The position numbers and the translations under genes are program-made. From positions 1 through 10,484 of the forward strand of contig CAMEUC010000032.1 in the NCBI GenBank assembly GCA_945937855.1: a DNA stretch of 10,484 bases. The letters run 5' to 3'. The notes beneath the pieces were generated by a model. That model saw only the letters and a list, made by a program, of their open reading frames with translations. It searched no databases and was not told where the DNA came from. Below, one piece after another: positions 1 through 6,085 of the stretch. The stretch comes from an uncultured Clostridium sp. (GTDB taxonomy: Bacteria; Bacillota; Clostridia; TANB77; CAG-508). The first letter of the stretch is position 1, and each line of letters starts with the position of its first letter.

Positions 1-2235
1 TTAGAAGAACAAGGTGTAGAAATCATATTTGAAGATGAACAATATAATGAGGAATATAAAAAGTATATTATGAATTATATTCAAAATGATTATTTAATTA
101 AGTATAGTGAACAAATCAAAGAAAAGATGAAAAAGGAGAAATTTGAAATAGATGTATTTAAATTAATAGATGAAAATTATCTAGATAAAGTAATTCTTCC
201 TAAGATAGAATGTACTTATAGTATAGATAAAGTAAAAGAAGAATTAATTGATTTTTTGAAAGATTCATATAATAAACAAGAAAAGTCTATTAACATTAGA
301 ATAGATAATTTAAACAAATTTCTAATGAATACTATTAATACAGAAAAAATAGAGGAAATTATAGATAAACTTGATCAATTACTAAATTCATTAAATGAAA
401 AGAAAGAACAATATCAAGTAGTATTGAAAATTCAGGAAAGAGAAAACGAATTCATACAAAATACATTTTCAAATAAAAATTTAGATATTAATGATATTGC
501 TTCATGGATAAAGTCAGGGCATATATATCATAAGGAGATAGATTTCCAAAAATGCTTGTATTGTAGAAATAATATTGATGAAAACATAAAAAACGATTAT
601 ATAATGATTTTAACAAATAAATATCTTAATGAATTCAAAAAATATGAAGAAATAATGAAGAATATTTTTAATATAATAAATAATATTGAAAATGAGTATA
701 ATGAGATAGATAAATATGAATGGTATAATAAAACAAAAAGAGAAAAAGAAAAACAATATATAAAAATAATGATAACAAGTATGAAACGAATAAAAAAAGC
801 ATATGAGTTAAATGCCAAAAATAAAAATTATTATAATAATATTGTTGATTATTTTATAATGGCTAAAAAATATATACAAAATATGAAAAAATATTTAAAT
901 ATATTAATTGAAAATGAAAATGAAGAAAACAAACCATTGTTAAAAGGCTATCAATTATACTTGAATTCTAATAAATTTCAGCAACAATTAAAAGTAGAAC
1001 TAATTAAAGAAACAATAATACAAGAATCAAAACTCATAGAAGAAAAAATAAAAAAAGATACTCAGGATTATATAGAGAAAATAAAAAACTTTATTTCTGT
1101 ATTTGAAGAAATTTATGAGCCAAGAATTAAATTAAATTTAAAATCAAATATAACTAAATCATATAATTCAGAGACTACAATTGAGTTGATTTCAAATGAA
1201 AATAATTTTTTAAATAATATTAGTGAAGGTGAAAAAAATGTATTAGCATTAATAATATTTTTTAGTTATGTGAAAAATACAATAATAAATTTAAAAGAAA
1301 ATGAGCAAGTTGTTATAATATTAGATGATCCTGTAAATAGTAATGATTGGAATAACTTTTTTAAATTTCAAGCAATAATAGAAGACTATTTCTATGCTGA
1401 TGTAAATTTTAATAATAAAATAAGCAATATAATTATCTTATCGCATAATATTGATTATGCAGTAATACAATTACAAAATGATAGATACTATAACAATTTT
1501 GAATTAATACGATTATTTCAAGATAGAAGCGAAAAAATAGAAACTGACTTTTTGTTTATGGACGATATTAAGTTGGGCAGTAAAATATTAGGTGATTTAT
1601 TAAAGAGTATAGATTTTCAAGATAATATTTGTTATGTAGATAAGAAAAAACTATATAGAGTAGCAATATATATGAGAAAATTTTTAGAAAGTTTCATATT
1701 GGGAACAATATCTATATCAGATTCAGAATTAAAACCAGAAAGTGTTGATAAATGTATATGTTTTTTAAAAGAAAATATTGACTCAGAGAATATAAATATA
1801 CTGTTAGATGTATCGACTAAAATAATAAAAGATGTATCAAACGAAGTAATTGATACTAATACATATATGCATTACTTGATAGAAGCATTATATGATATGA
1901 CATTTAATTATAAGTTATTCAAAGAAAATTCTCGAATTATAAATGTAATCACGGAATTAAAAAATAATAGATATATATTTGAAATAAAAAATGAAATTAA
2001 TCATAAGATTAAAGCTGATAATTTTAATATAGATGAAACATCAGAATATGAAGAAATTTTAATAGATACTATCATAAAGGGGTTAGTAAAACAAATTTAT
2101 AATAAGAAAGAAGATAATGATATAATACGTACTAAAAAACAAGCAGAAAAATATTTCTTAAATTATTTAAGACATGTAAATGATAATGTTGGACGACCTG
2201 TTCTAGCGGTGAATTCTGATAAGATAACAAATTAA
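1..2235 (+). CDS. AAA_13-type ATPase, PrrC/RloC-like, 5' end outside window
   Basis: The frame is open from base 1, so this is the C-terminal 744 residues of a longer protein. The first ATG at base 70 has no convincing ribosome binding site and is probably internal. Numbering codons from base 1: lysine/glutamate-rich helical (coiled-coil-like) stretches; a segment 'WIKSGHIYH' followed by CLYC (C185, C188), matching the W-x-x-x-G...C-x-F-C-G pattern I know from AAA_13 proteins; the ABC signature ISEGEKN (407-413); Walker B VVIILDDP (437-444) with D-loop SND; and the H-loop LSHN (H482). Walker A is not visible and should lie upstream. After the ATPase lobe comes an all-helical region with R559-x3-E563 and, further on, N620-x3-H624. 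This recalls the Arg-Glu-His anticodon-nuclease residues of PrrC/RloC, though the Glu-His gap (61) is longer than in E. coli PrrC. Probable role: nucleotide-gated RNase or DNA-sensing defence ATPase. Family membership is well supported; the nuclease role is inference. Confidence 0.85.
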   Translation, partial: LEEQGVEIIFEDEQYNEEYKKYIMNYIQNDYLIKYSEQIKEKMKKEKFEIDVFKLIDENYLDKVILPKIECTYSIDKVKEELIDFLKDSYNKQEKSINIRIDNLNKFLMNTINTEKIEEIIDKLDQLLNSLNEKKEQYQVVLKIQERENEFIQNTFSNKNLDINDIASWIKSGHIYHKEIDFQKCLYCRNNIDENIKNDYIMILTNKYLNEFKKYEEIMKNIFNIINNIENEYNEIDKYEWYNKTKREKEKQYIKIMITSMKRIKKAYELNAKNKNYYNNIVDYFIMAKKYIQNMKKYLNILIENENEENKPLLKGYQLYLNSNKFQQQLKVELIKETIIQESKLIEEKIKKDTQDYIEKIKNFISVFEEIYEPRIKLNLKSNITKSYNSETTIELISNENNFLNNISEGEKNVLALIIFFSYVKNTIINLKENEQVVIILDDPVNSNDWNNFFKFQAIIEDYFYADVNFNNKISNIIILSHNIDYAVIQLQNDRYYNNFELIRLFQDRSEKIETDFLFMDDIKLGSKILGDLLKSIDFQDNICYVDKKKLYRVAIYMRKFLESFILGTISISDSELKPESVDKCICFLKENIDSENINILLDVSTKIIKDVSNEVIDTNTYMHYLIEALYDMTFNYKLFKENSRIINVITELKNNRYIFEIKNEINHKIKADNFNIDETSEYEEILIDTIIKGLVKQIYNKKEDNDIIRTKKQAEKYFLNYLRHVNDNVGRPVLAVNSDKITN

Positions 2236-2243
2236 ATTTTCAA

Positions 2244-2272
2244 AGAAAACCTAGATTAATTCTAGGCTTTCT
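2244..2272. terminator. hairpin terminator, probably bidirectional
   Basis: Twelve-base arms AGAAAACCTAGA (2244-2255) and TCTAGGCTTTCT (2261-2272) enclose a 5-base loop. There is one A/C mismatch on the plus strand, which becomes a G-U pair in the minus-strand RNA. It lies 9 bases after the AAA_13 stop and is followed by a T-rich stretch on the plus strand. On the minus strand it overlaps the last codons and stop of the small gene downstream of the integrase and is followed by TTTTCTTT. It fits a shared terminator for two convergent transcripts. Confidence 0.7.
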
Positions 2273-2426
2273 TCGTTTCATCTAACAAAATTTCTCTAGC
2301 AACTTCATTAACTCTATTATTTAATTGTTCTGGTTTAAGATTAGGTTCTGTTTCTTGAAAATGTTCTCGAAGTTGCTTTTTTATTAGAACAACATGTTCA
2401 TCTGTTTCTACATTATTAAATTTCAT
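2262..2426 (-). CDS. 54-residue hypothetical protein downstream of integrase
   Basis: A short frame (MKFNNVETDE...LLDETKKA) begins 12 bases after the integrase stop. Its ribosome binding site AGGAG overlaps that stop codon (GTATAGGAG), with about 9 bases to the ATG, so translation is probably coupled to the integrase. The product is charged, predicted helical, and has no cysteine or membrane segment. The 3' end runs into the arm of the terminator hairpin, as expected for the last gene of a transcript. I do not recognise the family. Lying at the integrase-proximal end, it may be a recombination accessory or simply an end gene of the element. The ribosome binding site and tight spacing are direct observations; function is unknown. 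Confidence 0.6.
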   Translation of the reverse strand: MKFNNVETDEHVVLIKKQLREHFQETEPNLKPEQLNNRVNEVAREILLDETKKA

Positions 2427-2438
2427 AGCAAATATCTC

Positions 2439-3698
2439 CTATACAAAATATAATTCTCTTATTTTTTCCATATTATCTTTTTTATGATTTGGCAGGGTAT
2501 GACCATATTTATTTAATGTTGTACTAGGATCAGAGTGTCCTAATATTTTACTTAAAACTAATATGTCCATTCCTTGTTCAATAGCTCTTGTTGCAAATGT
2601 ATGTCGTAAAGTATGAAAAGTTACATTTGGAGTGCTCCCTTTGGGCTTAGGTTTAGTTTTTAGCCCTTTTTTTATCTTATCTCGGATAGTTCTAGGTCTA
2701 GTTTCTAAAAGCCCACATTCTGCCAATATTTTATTATAATAATTTTTAAAAGTTTTTTGGTCATAAGGTTCTCCAATTTCATTACAGAATAAAAAGTTTT
2801 TATCACTATAAGCCGAACCACTAGTTTGCTTTTCTTTATTCTGCATTTTTTTATGTTCTTTAAGTTCCTTTATCATCTCATCAATTAATGGAATAATTCT
2901 AAATGAATTTTCTGTTTTTGGAGTATCTAAAATTATTTCTGTTTTATTACTATTAGAATTGTGAGTCGTTACTCTTTTTATTGTGTTTTTAACATATATT
3001 ATTTTCTTATCAAAATCTATATCATTCCATCTTAAAGCAAGTATTTCTCCTAATCTCATACCTGTAAATAAATCTAAAATTACAACTATTCCTAATCTAT
3101 GATTTCTAGAAGCGGTAATTAAAGTTTTTTGTTCTTCTCTAGATAAGACTCTCATTTCTTTTCTAAATACTTTAGGTACTTTTACAAATTCACAGATATT
3201 TTTCTTAATCATTTCATTTAGATATGCTTGTTTTAAAGAGGCATGAATCATATTATATAAGTTTTTTAAAGTTTTATCAGATAAGCCCCCCTCTTTATTA
3301 TCTAACCTTCCACCTGTTAATTTGGTATTCAAAAAGTCTTGTAATATTTTAGAATTTAAATCTTTTAGTTTTAGATTTCTAAAGTAAGGTGTAATATGTC
3401 CTCTAATATAAGTTTCGTAGCTTGTGTATGTAGACAACTTAATACTAGGTTTAGCATAAGTTTCTAACCAAGTTTTAAGCCACCCCACAAATGTTATATT
3501 AGTTTCATTTATGAACGAATCTTCAGCAAGCTCTGCTAAAACCTTTGAAAGTTCAGCAGATACTTCTGCTCGTGTTTTTTTATAGATATATTTAAACTTA
3601 GGTTTTCCATCTATAGTTCTTCCAATTATTGCTCGTGCTTCCCAGCGACCATCTTTTCTCTTTCGTATAGTTCCTTCATTCTGACCTCTTTTTCCCAT
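2439..3698 (-). CDS. int: tyrosine recombinase (element integrase)
   Basis: This site-specific recombinase would integrate and excise the element by a covalent phosphotyrosine mechanism. Domains in order: an N-terminal arm-binding domain of the AP2-like type (residues about 1-60, including DGRWEARAIIGR and a KPKFKYIYKKTRAEV stretch); a SAM-like core-binding domain (about 68-170); and a catalytic domain (about 185-410). The catalytic residues are all visible: R215 in TGMRLGE, the strand lysine K261 (TPKTENS), H362-x-x-R365 in HTLRH, H388 in LGH, and nucleophile Y398 in NKYGH. At 419 residues it is full length for a Tn916/CTn-type integrase. The start is set by an excellent AAGGAGGTGA 6-7 bases upstream of the ATG. 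It sits 18 bases after the DUF6809-like gene and is cotranscribed with it. Confidence 0.97.
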   Translation of the reverse strand: MGKRGQNEGTIRKRKDGRWEARAIIGRTIDGKPKFKYIYKKTRAEVSAELSKVLAELAEDSFINETNITFVGWLKTWLETYAKPSIKLSTYTSYETYIRGHITPYFRNLKLKDLNSKILQDFLNTKLTGGRLDNKEGGLSDKTLKNLYNMIHASLKQAYLNEMIKKNICEFVKVPKVFRKEMRVLSREEQKTLITASRNHRLGIVVILDLFTGMRLGEILALRWNDIDFDKKIIYVKNTIKRVTTHNSNSNKTEIILDTPKTENSFRIIPLIDEMIKELKEHKKMQNKEKQTSGSAYSDKNFLFCNEIGEPYDQKTFKNYYNKILAECGLLETRPRTIRDKIKKGLKTKPKPKGSTPNVTFHTLRHTFATRAIEQGMDILVLSKILGHSDPSTTLNKYGHTLPNHKKDNMEKIRELYFV

Positions 3699-3716
3699 TT
3701 TTGTTCACCTCCTTGA

Positions 3717-3989
3717 TTAAGTATCAAGAAGTTTTAAAAGTTTAAAGCAATCTTTATAGCCTTGTTTATATAAATATTCACTTTCAAAAGACTCAAGTTC
3801 TGCTATTTTACCTACTAACTCATCTATTTTTTCAAATAGTTCGGGATATTCTGTTGTTATAGAATCTAAAAGTTCATCTACTTCATCATAAAGCTCATTA
3901 TATTCATCGTTTTTGTCTAATAAAGAATTTAATGTTTCAGATTTTAAATCGTATAAAAAATCATTTAAATATGTTTCAAAATTTTCCAT
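3717..3989 (-). CDS. small acidic helical protein, DUF6809-like
   Basis: A 90-residue, strongly acidic, predicted all-helical protein. Its second half (LFEKIDELVGKIAELESFESEY followed by a GYKDCFKLLKLL-type end) resembles the DUF6809 pattern, in which a 'lfekL..aq.eL......e..yi.Gf.lG' stretch precedes a hydrophobic C-terminus. Such proteins are common beside integrases and recombinases of Bacillota mobile elements, but no biochemical role is known to me. The start is supported by AAAGGAGAAAC about 7-8 bases before the ATG, and the stop is 18 bases before the integrase start. A DNA-binding or recombination-directionality role is possible from position only. The family call is from memory of the sequence pattern. 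Confidence 0.7.
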   Translation of the reverse strand: MENFETYLNDFLYDLKSETLNSLLDKNDEYNELYDEVDELLDSITTEYPELFEKIDELVGKIAELESFESEYLYKQGYKDCFKLLKLLDT

Positions 3990-4022
3990 AAAAAGTTTCT
4001 CCTTTCAATTTTAAAAATTTCA

Positions 4023-4051
4023 TTGTAAGTAGAAACCATATGTGATATACT
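4023..4051 (+). promoter_or_regulatory. plus-strand promoter of predicted antisense RNA
   Basis: TTGTAA (4023-4028) and TATACT (4046-4051) are separated by exactly 17 bases, and TGA directly before the -10 makes it an extended -10. All annotated genes around it run on the minus strand, so this promoter points against them. The expected start is near base 4058. Confidence 0.5.
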
Positions 4052-4065
4052 AAATATGGTTCTAC
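4029..4065. repeat. inverted repeat centred on the antisense promoter
   Basis: GTAGAAACCATAT (4029-4041) and ATATGGTTCTAC (4054-4065) are complementary with a single bulged A. The repeat encloses the -10 element of the plus-strand promoter, so it could be a protein operator. In the minus-strand mRNA it would fold as a hairpin in the leader of the DUF6809-like gene. Confidence 0.55.
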
Positions 4066-4080
4066 TGTAGCGGTGGGGCT

Positions 4081-4128
4081 AAGGAGTTAGTGAAATATGT
4101 TGTCTGACAAGCACTAATTCCTTTTTTT
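4081..4128 (+). terminator. intrinsic terminator, plus strand
   Basis: Arms AAGGAGTTAGTG (4081-4092) and CACTAATTCCTT (4112-4123) form a 12-bp stem with one G-U pair, followed by a run of seven T (4122-4128). On the minus strand the stem is not followed by T, so it acts in the plus direction only, where there is no protein gene to terminate. The 19-base loop carries the palindrome TTGTCTGACAA. Confidence 0.7.
4100..4110. promoter_or_regulatory. third copy of TTGTCTGACAA palindrome
   Basis: This is an exact 11-base match to the site upstream of the ribbon-helix-helix gene at 4332-4342. It lies just downstream of that gene and inside the loop of the antisense terminator. It could be a remote operator for the same repressor, or a self-complementary RNA loop able to start RNA-RNA pairing. 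Confidence 0.55.
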
Positions 4129-4291
4129 ATTTATCCAACGTTTTAATCAAATTTCTAATAGCATCAGTATAATTTATATTTTCTCTTTCACAATACTTAT
4201 TTAATTTATTAAATGTATCGTTATCTAAACGTACTGTAATTCTATTATTTTTTGGATTATTTGTTGGACGTCCCATTTTAGACTTATCCAT
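4127..4291 (-). CDS. ribbon-helix-helix (CopG-like) transcriptional regulator, 54 aa
   Basis: This small regulator has a basic GRPTNNPKNN arm, the beta strand NRITVRLD (17-23), and two helices (DTFNKLNKYCERENIN and YTDAIRNLIKTL). This is the usual ribbon-helix-helix arrangement, in which the strand dimerises and enters the DNA major groove. The start at 4291 follows ATGAGGTGATGA; an alternative in-frame start at Met6 has no ribosome binding site. Immediately upstream are two palindromic sites flanking its own -10, pointing to autorepression. It lies between the relaxase and the DUF6809-like/integrase genes on the same strand and could control entry into the integrase transcript. The fold call is strong; the regulated target is inferred from position. 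Confidence 0.8.
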   Translation of the reverse strand: MDKSKMGRPTNNPKNNRITVRLDNDTFNKLNKYCERENINYTDAIRNLIKTLDK

Positions 4292-4305
4292 TCATCACCT
4301 CATTT

Positions 4306-4354
4306 CTGTCTGACGAATATATTATATAGCATTGTCAGACAAAAGTCTAACCTT
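4306..4354 (-). promoter_or_regulatory. RHH-gene promoter with paired operators
   Basis: Read on the minus strand, TTGTCTGACAA (plus 4332-4342) is followed by TGCTATATAAT (extended -10, about 4321-4331) and then TCGTCAGACAG (plus 4306-4316, a 9/11 match to the same palindrome). A weak -35-like TTAGAC lies just upstream. The two sites, 26 bases centre to centre, bracket the -10, as in repressor-controlled promoters. A degenerate half-site, GTCTAAC, sits at 4345-4351. Confidence 0.6.
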
Positions 4355-4373
4355 TTTATAAAAATTTTTAAAA

Positions 4374-5636
4374 CTACATTTCTAATTCTTCATCCCAGTT
4401 AAATGAATTGCTGTAAGTGTGTTTGTTAAGCCATTCTCTTTGAGCTTGTTTACTTAAACTTTTAAAACTTCTTATGGTTCTTTTTGGTATATCGTGATTA
4501 TATCTTTTGTTTTGCAATAAATAGGAAAGAGCAACTATTTTATCAAAAGCAGTGTTGCAAGTGAACCTAATAGTATCCCTATTGGAATTCCTTTCAAAAT
4601 TATGTGTCTCCATTTTATTAATTGCAGTTCTTGTACTTTCTCTATATACTCTCTCATCTGATCTTGGATTTCGTCCTGTAAAGTCTCCTTCAGTTCTTTC
4701 TTTAAATTTCGAACTTCCGTATCTACCGAAGTTTGTCTGTCTATTTTGTAATCTAGCATTTTCATTTTGTCGTGAATGTTCTCTATCCAAGTTATTATTG
4801 ATGCCCATAAATCTGGACTTATTGTTATAAATTCTGCCTTCATTTGTGTTTGCATTGGTATTTGTGAAGGCATTTGTATTGATTGATTTTTCTGTTTTAA
4901 TTCTTCCATTGATGGCATTTTCCATTTCCTCCTTTAAATATTTTTCATCGTGTAGACTTCTATCTCTACATCTATTTCCATCTGGTGTAATGTAAGTTAT
5001 ATATTTCCTAGTATCAGTCCATATAACTTCATAACCTTTATAATTCATATTTTTTATATAATCTTCTTTAGTGTTTGATATTAATAAACATTCATCAATA
5101 TCATTTATAAGTTTAAATTTCCAACTTTCTCCTCTTTGTGCAACTGCAATTTCATTTTGACTTAAATCTTTCACTTTAGAATTTTTAATAGGTGTTTCTG
5201 TTAAATTGTAGTGATTACAAAGAAAGTTAGAATATTGTTTTAATTTTTCCAAATCTTTTTTACTCATATGAACTTTTTTACCATTTTCAAACGAAACAGA
5301 ATTAACTATTAAGTGATTATGAATATGATTTTTATCTGTATGAGTTGCAATTAAGACTTGGTAATCTTTAAAATAATCAGCGAAATTAACTCCAACTTCA
5401 TGAGCTTTTTCTGGTGTTATATTATCATCAGGAGAAAAAGATTGTATAACATGAAAATATGTATTTCCATCTGTTTTATTATATTGTTCTTTAACAACTT
5501 GCATCTCTATTGAAGCTGTTTCAGGTGTACAATCTTTTCCTGATATTAAAAGTTCATTAGTCTTTTCTGGATTTGTAACATAATCAATTATGCCTTTTAT
5601 ATTTCTTTTGGCGGTTTTGATTTTAACGATTGCCAT
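4374..5636 (-). CDS. mobA: MOBP-type relaxase (PF03432 family)
   Basis: The relaxase nicks oriT and leads the transferred strand into the recipient. The N-terminal domain shows the catalytic Tyr19 (GIIDYVTNPEKT), motif II FHVIQSFSP (61-69), and the metal-binding motif III H99-x-D-x2-H104-x-H106-x-H108 (HTDKNHIHNHL). Residues 240-370 are rich in Asn, Arg, Thr and Glu and look disordered; this is where a second gene is encoded in another frame. The last 50 residues (RFTCNTAFDKI...WDEELEM) appear folded again. At 420 residues it is near normal for mobilizable-element relaxases. AAAGGGAG lies about 11 bases before the ATG, and the start overlaps the mobC end by 40 bases, indicating coupled translation. 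No coupling protein or type IV secretion genes are nearby, so transfer would need a helper. Confidence 0.95.
   Translation of the reverse strand: MAIVKIKTAKRNIKGIIDYVTNPEKTNELLISGKDCTPETASIEMQVVKEQYNKTDGNTYFHVIQSFSPDDNITPEKAHEVGVNFADYFKDYQVLIATHTDKNHIHNHLIVNSVSFENGKKVHMSKKDLEKLKQYSNFLCNHYNLTETPIKNSKVKDLSQNEIAVAQRGESWKFKLINDIDECLLISNTKEDYIKNMNYKGYEVIWTDTRKYITYITPDGNRCRDRSLHDEKYLKEEMENAINGRIKTEKSINTNAFTNTNANTNEGRIYNNKSRFMGINNNLDREHSRQNENARLQNRQTNFGRYGSSKFKERTEGDFTGRNPRSDERVYRESTRTAINKMETHNFERNSNRDTIRFTCNTAFDKIVALSYLLQNKRYNHDIPKRTIRSFKSLSKQAQREWLNKHTYSNSFNWDEELEM
4535..4918 (-). CDS. MobB-like membrane-anchored protein nested in the relaxase gene
   Basis: A 127-codon frame lies wholly inside the relaxase gene in a different frame. 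It has its own strong ribosome binding site AAAGGAGG about 9 bases before the ATG (or 18 before a second Met). The product has a Gln/Met-rich N-terminus, a helical segment with a heptad-like charged pattern (about 55-95), and one C-terminal membrane helix (about 106-126, IILKGIPIGILLGSLATLLL) followed by Lys. Nested mobB genes inside mobA are known in pC221-type and RSF1010 plasmids, where MobB assists the relaxase and, in RSF1010, associates with the membrane. That membrane anchoring, the ribosome binding site, and the low-complexity relaxase segment opposite argue for a real gene rather than chance. MobB identity is inference by analogy. Confidence 0.72.
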   Translation of the reverse strand: MPSMEELKQKNQSIQMPSQIPMQTQMKAEFITISPDLWASIITWIENIHDKMKMLDYKIDRQTSVDTEVRNLKKELKETLQDEIQDQMREYIEKVQELQLIKWRHIILKGIPIGILLGSLATLLLIK

Positions 5637-5905
5637 ATGTTTTTTAGCTCCCTTTGGAACACAACCAAATTAGGATTACTAATTTCACCAGAGTTACAAG
5701 CTCTTGCAATTTGATTAACATTAGTTCCGATTTTTCTTAATTCAGTTAAAAATTCTTTATAGCCATCATAGACATAAATTTTCTTATTCAATGCACATTT
5801 TGTTACATAACCTGTTATAGTTAAATTTGCTTTTTTACTTCTTTGCTTTATATAATCTAAATCTTTTGTACTAATTCTAATATTTAAATTTTTATCTTTA
5901 TTCAA
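5597..5905 (-). CDS. mobC: MobC relaxosome accessory protein
   Basis: A 102-residue protein with an N-terminal strand-helix DNA-binding part (NLNIRISTKDLDYIKQRS, ribbon-helix-helix-like) and the family's conserved C-terminal block LRKIGTNVNQIARACNSG (about 56-73), as in PF05713 MobC. It would bind oriT and help the relaxase open the DNA. I place the start at a TTG (5905) because GAGAGGAG lies 6 bases upstream and the protein then has normal family length. The frame stays open further back to another TTG at 6046, but that would add a non-homologous extension through the oriT-like repeats. The 3' end overlaps the relaxase start by 40 bases. Confidence 0.9.
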   Translation of the reverse strand: MNKDKNLNIRISTKDLDYIKQRSKKANLTITGYVTKCALNKKIYVYDGYKEFLTELRKIGTNVNQIARACNSGEISNPNLVVFQRELKNIWQSLKSKPPKEI

Positions 5906-5919
5906 TTTATACTCCTCTC

Positions 5920-6060
5920 TCAAAAAAGGGGTCTTAGGGGCTTGCCCCTTATTAATCTGCGTTTGTATGTGTATACAAAGGCGAAACTTGCAAATAGAAT
6001 AAGCAAGCCCCAGAAGAGAAAGAAAACTGACAAAATGTATTGCCAAATTTCCTTCTTCAA
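5920..6060 (-). CDS. 46-residue single-pass membrane peptide upstream of mobC
   Basis: A third reading frame here encodes KKEIWQY, then a clean hydrophobic helix (about residues 9-30, rich in Phe, Leu and Trp), then a basic tail (YKRRLIRGK...) ending at TGA 5920-5922, one base before the mobC ribosome binding site GAGAGGAG. The charge pattern places the C-terminus inside. The only available start is TTG at 6060, with no clear ribosome binding site. Its coding bases coincide with the putative oriT repeats, so either the peptide is real and overlaps oriT or the frame is an accident of conserved oriT sequence. The compositional plausibility and exact fit to mobC favour a gene. Family unknown. 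Confidence 0.42.
   Translation of the reverse strand: MKKEIWQYILSVFFLFWGLLILFASFAFVYTYKRRLIRGKPLRPLF
5936..6011. other. oriT: putative oriT: nested inverted repeats before mobC
   Basis: Three inverted repeats are packed into 76 bases of locally GC-richer DNA: AGGGGC/GCCCCT (5936-5949, 2-base loop); GGGGCTTGC (5937-5945) against GCAAGCCCC (6003-6011), perfect 9-bp arms; and TTTGTAT/ATACAAA (5962-5979, 4-base loop). Overlapping alternative stems just upstream of mobC-relaxase are where transfer origins of MOBP elements usually lie (for example Tn1549-type elements). The nick position cannot be assigned from sequence alone; the CTTGC-containing arms are candidates. A second hairpin at 6086-6141 is a competing oriT candidate. 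Confidence 0.55.
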
Positions 6061-6085
6061 TGTATAATTATCTTAATAAACTTAG

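Larger units (their letters stand above)
4058..4128 (+). ncRNA. predicted ~70-nt antisense RNA before the integrase genes
   Basis: An extended -10 promoter ending at 4051 and an intrinsic terminator ending at about 4128 delimit a short plus-strand transcript with no start codon followed by a meaningful frame. Its last 48 bases form the terminator hairpin; the first 23 can form a G-U-rich stem (UUCUACUG against CGGUGGGG). It is fully antisense to the 137-base leader between the ribbon-helix-helix gene and the DUF6809-like gene, so it could attenuate or block read-through into the integrase. The terminator's T-run overlaps the regulator's stop codon. The layout matches copG-RNAII-repB of pMV158-type plasmids (known), here placed before int (inference). 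No expression evidence is available. Confidence 0.5.

Noticed and set aside
597..818. Minus-strand 73-codon hydrophobic frame inside the AAA_13 gene
   Set aside because: Arises from reversing Lys/Asn/Ile-rich coding sequence; no ribosome binding site and no support from context.
4335..4376. Terminator after the relaxase on the minus strand
   Set aside because: Only an A/T-rich stretch without a GC-containing stem; read-through into the regulator gene cannot be excluded.
4552..4830. Plus-strand 92-codon frame opposite the relaxase
   Set aside because: Antisense to two overlapping minus-strand genes with better start signals; unlike the nested minus-strand frame it has no ribosome binding site.
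5906..6046. N-terminal extension of mobC to the upstream TTG
   Set aside because: Adds 47 residues unlike any MobC and runs through the oriT-like repeats; the TTG at 5905 has a good ribosome binding site and gives normal family length.
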